From Agarivorans litoreus (lineage in GTDB: Bacteria > Pseudomonadota > Gammaproteobacteria > Enterobacterales > Celerinatantimonadaceae): a DNA stretch of 64,000 nt. Each line of letters opens with the position of its first letter. The first letter of the stretch is position 1. Shown one piece after another: positions 62,217 through 64,000 of this stretch. The stretch lies in assembly GCF_019649015.1 (NCBI RefSeq), contig NZ_BLPI01000001.1:1649001-1713000 (forward strand). Reading direction: 5' to 3'. The position numbers and the translations under genes are program-made. Under the pieces are notes generated by a model. It saw only the letters and a program-made list of their open reading frames with translations. It searched no databases and was not told where the DNA came from.

Positions 62217-63554
62217 TTATAAACCTAGCACCACGCTAGCTAAACTAAAGTACACCAATACCCCAGATACATCAGCAATGGTTGCCACTAAAGGCCCCGA
62301 TGCTGTGGCGGGGTCCATCTTCATCTTATTGAGCAAGAACGGAAGACTTAAACCGACTAGTGAGCCTACTAGCACAATAATAACCATCGACATAGATACG
62401 ATCATGGCGACATCTGGTCCACCACGAAATACACCAACACTATACACTGCCGCCGCCATGGTTAAGCCCAAGGCCAAACCTACCAGTAGCTCTCGCGCAA
62501 ATAATTTAGACCAGTCATTTTTGTCAACTTCACCGGTTGCTAATGCACGTACCATAAGCGCAGCCGCCTGCGAGCCTGCGTTACCGCCACTGCCAATAAG
62601 CAAAGGTAAAAAGAACACTAAGGCAACATGGCTGGCAATGGTATCCTCAAAGTGAGCAATGCCAGCCCCCGAGAACATTGCGCCAAACACAAGCAGTACT
62701 AGCCACATTACCCGCTTGCGATACAGCTCCCAAATGCTCACGCGATCAACGGTTTCATCTAACTTACCTACCGAGGCACTTTTTTGCGCATCTTCAGTGG
62801 CTTCTTCAACTGCGGCATCCATCGCGTCATCGTAAGTCACGATGCCCACTAACTTTTGCACCTCATCAACCACCGGTAAAGCCAGTAAGTCGTAATGACG
62901 AATTTGCTTAGCGGCCTGCTCTTGGCTCTCTTCAACGCCTACCGATACCACTTCGGTACGCATTAACTCACGCACTTGAGTATCTGGAGAGGCCAAAATC
63001 AACTCACGCAAAGACACTGTGCCGCGCAAACGGCGTTGGCCGTCAATCACGTAGGTTTGGTAAATGGTTTCTTTATCTGGCGCTTCTAAGCGCAGCTGCT
63101 TAAGCGCACGGCTAACTAACCAATGCTCTTTTAAGGTGGCGTAGTCAGAGGTCATTATTGCCCCTGCAGTGCCTTCTGCATAACTTGACAGCTTGCGCAG
63201 GTCTTCACGTTCAGCTTGTGCTAAACCCGGCAACACCATGGCGCGCTGCTCTTCGTCTAAATCATTATATAAATCAGCCCGCTCATCGGCATCCATACGT
63301 GAAAATAAGGCAGCCAATTTATGACGCTTCATTAAACCGGCAACATCAGCTTGCAAGTAAGGCGGCAAATAAGAAAAAACCTTGGCGCGATCACCCAAGG
63401 AGAACATAGAAATTAGCGGCAAGGCTTCTTTAGGTTCGAACTCTGCTAAGGCTTGGCCAATATCTGCAAAGTGATACTCATCGAGGGTAGAGCGAAGAGT
63501 AGGTTTATCGAGATTAACTAGGGCGAGCTCTAGTTTTTGTTGAAGTTGTGCCAT
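62217..63554 (-). CDS. mgtE: MgtE magnesium channel
   Basis: MgtE is a magnesium-gated channel. The 445 residues (family about 450) comprise an N-domain of helical repeats (about 1-130), two CBS domains (about 130-255; DYATLKEHWLVS, RELMRTEVVSVG) that sense magnesium, a plug helix and five membrane helices (about 280-445). The pore segment GSGGNAGSQAAALMVRALA (about 323-341) and the PATASGPLVATIADVSG segment near the end, with the channel aspartate, are intact. Confidence 0.95.
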   Translation of the reverse strand: MAQLQQKLELALVNLDKPTLRSTLDEYHFADIGQALAEFEPKEALPLISMFSLGDRAKVFSYLPPYLQADVAGLMKRHKLAALFSRMDADERADLYNDLDEEQRAMVLPGLAQAEREDLRKLSSYAEGTAGAIMTSDYATLKEHWLVSRALKQLRLEAPDKETIYQTYVIDGQRRLRGTVSLRELILASPDTQVRELMRTEVVSVGVEESQEQAAKQIRHYDLLALPVVDEVQKLVGIVTYDDAMDAAVEEATEDAQKSASVGKLDETVDRVSIWELYRKRVMWLVLLVFGAMFSGAGIAHFEDTIASHVALVFFLPLLIGSGGNAGSQAAALMVRALATGEVDKNDWSKLFARELLVGLALGLTMAAAVYSVGVFRGGPDVAMIVSMSMVIIVLVGSLVGLSLPFLLNKMKMDPATASGPLVATIADVSGVLVYFSLASVVLGL

Positions 63555-63739
63555 GTACTGCTCCAGCTATCGCATAGAGCCAGACATCAACGAGACGGAC
63601 TACACGAAGGAAATTTTTTGTATAAGATTTAAAAAACAATAAAAGTTTCGACTGTCGGGGTCCGGGTTCATAAAAGATTCTCAGTGATAAAATCGGCGCA
63701 AATTGTAGGGGGCAACAGGCTTTTTTTCAAGCTATTTCC

Positions 63740-63763
63740 GCTCCGAGATGTGTACCTCGGAGC
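63740..63763. terminator. Hairpin after metH
   Basis: GCTCCGAG and CTCGGAGC pair perfectly (8 bp, loop ATGTGTAC). It lies 17 bases past the metH stop; no clear T run, so termination strength is uncertain. Confidence 0.6.
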
Positions 63764-63780
63764 AATAATAACGGGCAGTG

Positions 63781-64000
63781 TTAGCTATTGTAGCCTAGAT
63801 TCGGTGCTAACCAACGCTCAGCGTCTTCCAGGCTCATATTTTTGCGTTGAGCATAATCTTCAACCTGATCTTTTTGAATTGATGCCACTGCAAAATAGCG
63901 GCTATCAGGATGTGAAAAATACCAGCCAGACACAGCGGCACCAGGCCACATTGCGTAGCTTTCAGTAAGTTGCATACCAATACGTTGTTCAACATCCAGC
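63781..64000 (-). CDS. metH: Cobalamin-dependent methionine synthase, C-terminal fragment (runs off the window)
   Basis: The last 72 codons are visible; the frame continues without a stop to base 64000. The sequence [19 protein letters not shown], then [10 protein letters not shown] and WLAPNLGY, is the end of the reactivation domain of MetH, which binds S-adenosylmethionine. The fragment is truncated only by the window edge. MetH makes methionine from homocysteine and methyltetrahydrofolate. Confidence 0.93.
   Translation of the reverse strand, partial: LDVEQRIGMQLTESYAMWPGAAVSGWYFSHPDSRYFAVASIQKDQVEDYAQRKNMSLEDAERWLAPNLGYNS

Noticed and set aside
63555-63780. Magnesium riboswitch (M-box) upstream of mgtE
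   Set aside because: No M-box-like conserved helices could be made out; this region also includes the end of metH and its hairpin. A covariance search would decide.

Overview
The window is chromosomal DNA from a gammaproteobacterium, most likely a marine member of the Alteromonadales. Agarivorans-like is my best guess, from codon style, moderate G+C and gene order; there is no 16S here to prove it. Gene order supports this: aroQ-accB-accC, prmA-dusB-fis, purH-purD, hupA-yjaG-nudC-hemE-rsd and fkpA-slyX-yheV-yheS are standard gammaproteobacterial neighbourhoods. I found no rRNA, tRNA, CRISPR array, IS element or integrase gene.

Layout. 1-10.5 kb: acs, a periplasmic rhodanese, an RND efflux pump with adaptor and divergent TetR regulator, an AraC regulator and a MATE exporter. 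10.6-17.9 kb: aroQ, accB, accC, a metallo-beta-lactamase-fold hydrolase, two tandem paralogous membrane proteins, then prmA, dusB and fis. 18.0-21.6 kb: an A+T-rich accessory block with a retron-type reverse transcriptase fused to a TOPRIM domain, unknown genes and gene debris. It is bracketed by two copies of the fis terminator region (68 nt, 60 identical). 21.6-28.5 kb: udp, a META-domain lipoprotein, a MerR-controlled metal permease, a SoxR/VOC pair with a textbook SoxR box, and a diguanylate cyclase. 28.8-35.9 kb: purH, purD, a YitT protein, a methyltransferase, an exported AspA-like zinc hydrolase and tag. 36.1-36.5 kb: three tandem unannotated microprotein genes (26-28 codons) of one new-looking family. 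36.8-45.1 kb: quinone oxidoreductase, orphan TRAP binding protein, aqpZ, a YfaZ-like porin and a complete sugar ABC importer split around a LacI-type operator. 45.4-64 kb: leuA (type 2), SlyD-like FKBP, CbiX, HU, YjaG, a 2-hydroxyacid dehydrogenase, small envelope proteins, hemE, nudC, rsd, fkpA, a WD40 lipoprotein, slyX, a GNAT, yheV, yheS, mgtE and the 3' end of metH.

The two parts most worth a second look are the retron island at fis, which has its own copy of the fis terminator at the far end with compensatory base changes, and the microprotein array at 36.1-36.5 kb. Each of the three microprotein genes has a plausible ribosome binding site, they share an N-terminal hydrophobic G-containing block and an EQ...SR tail, and the first gene shows a perfect 39-bp tandem duplication of its 3' end. 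Start codons were moved from the longest open frame wherever a ribosome binding site or family length favoured a later start; each such case is stated.
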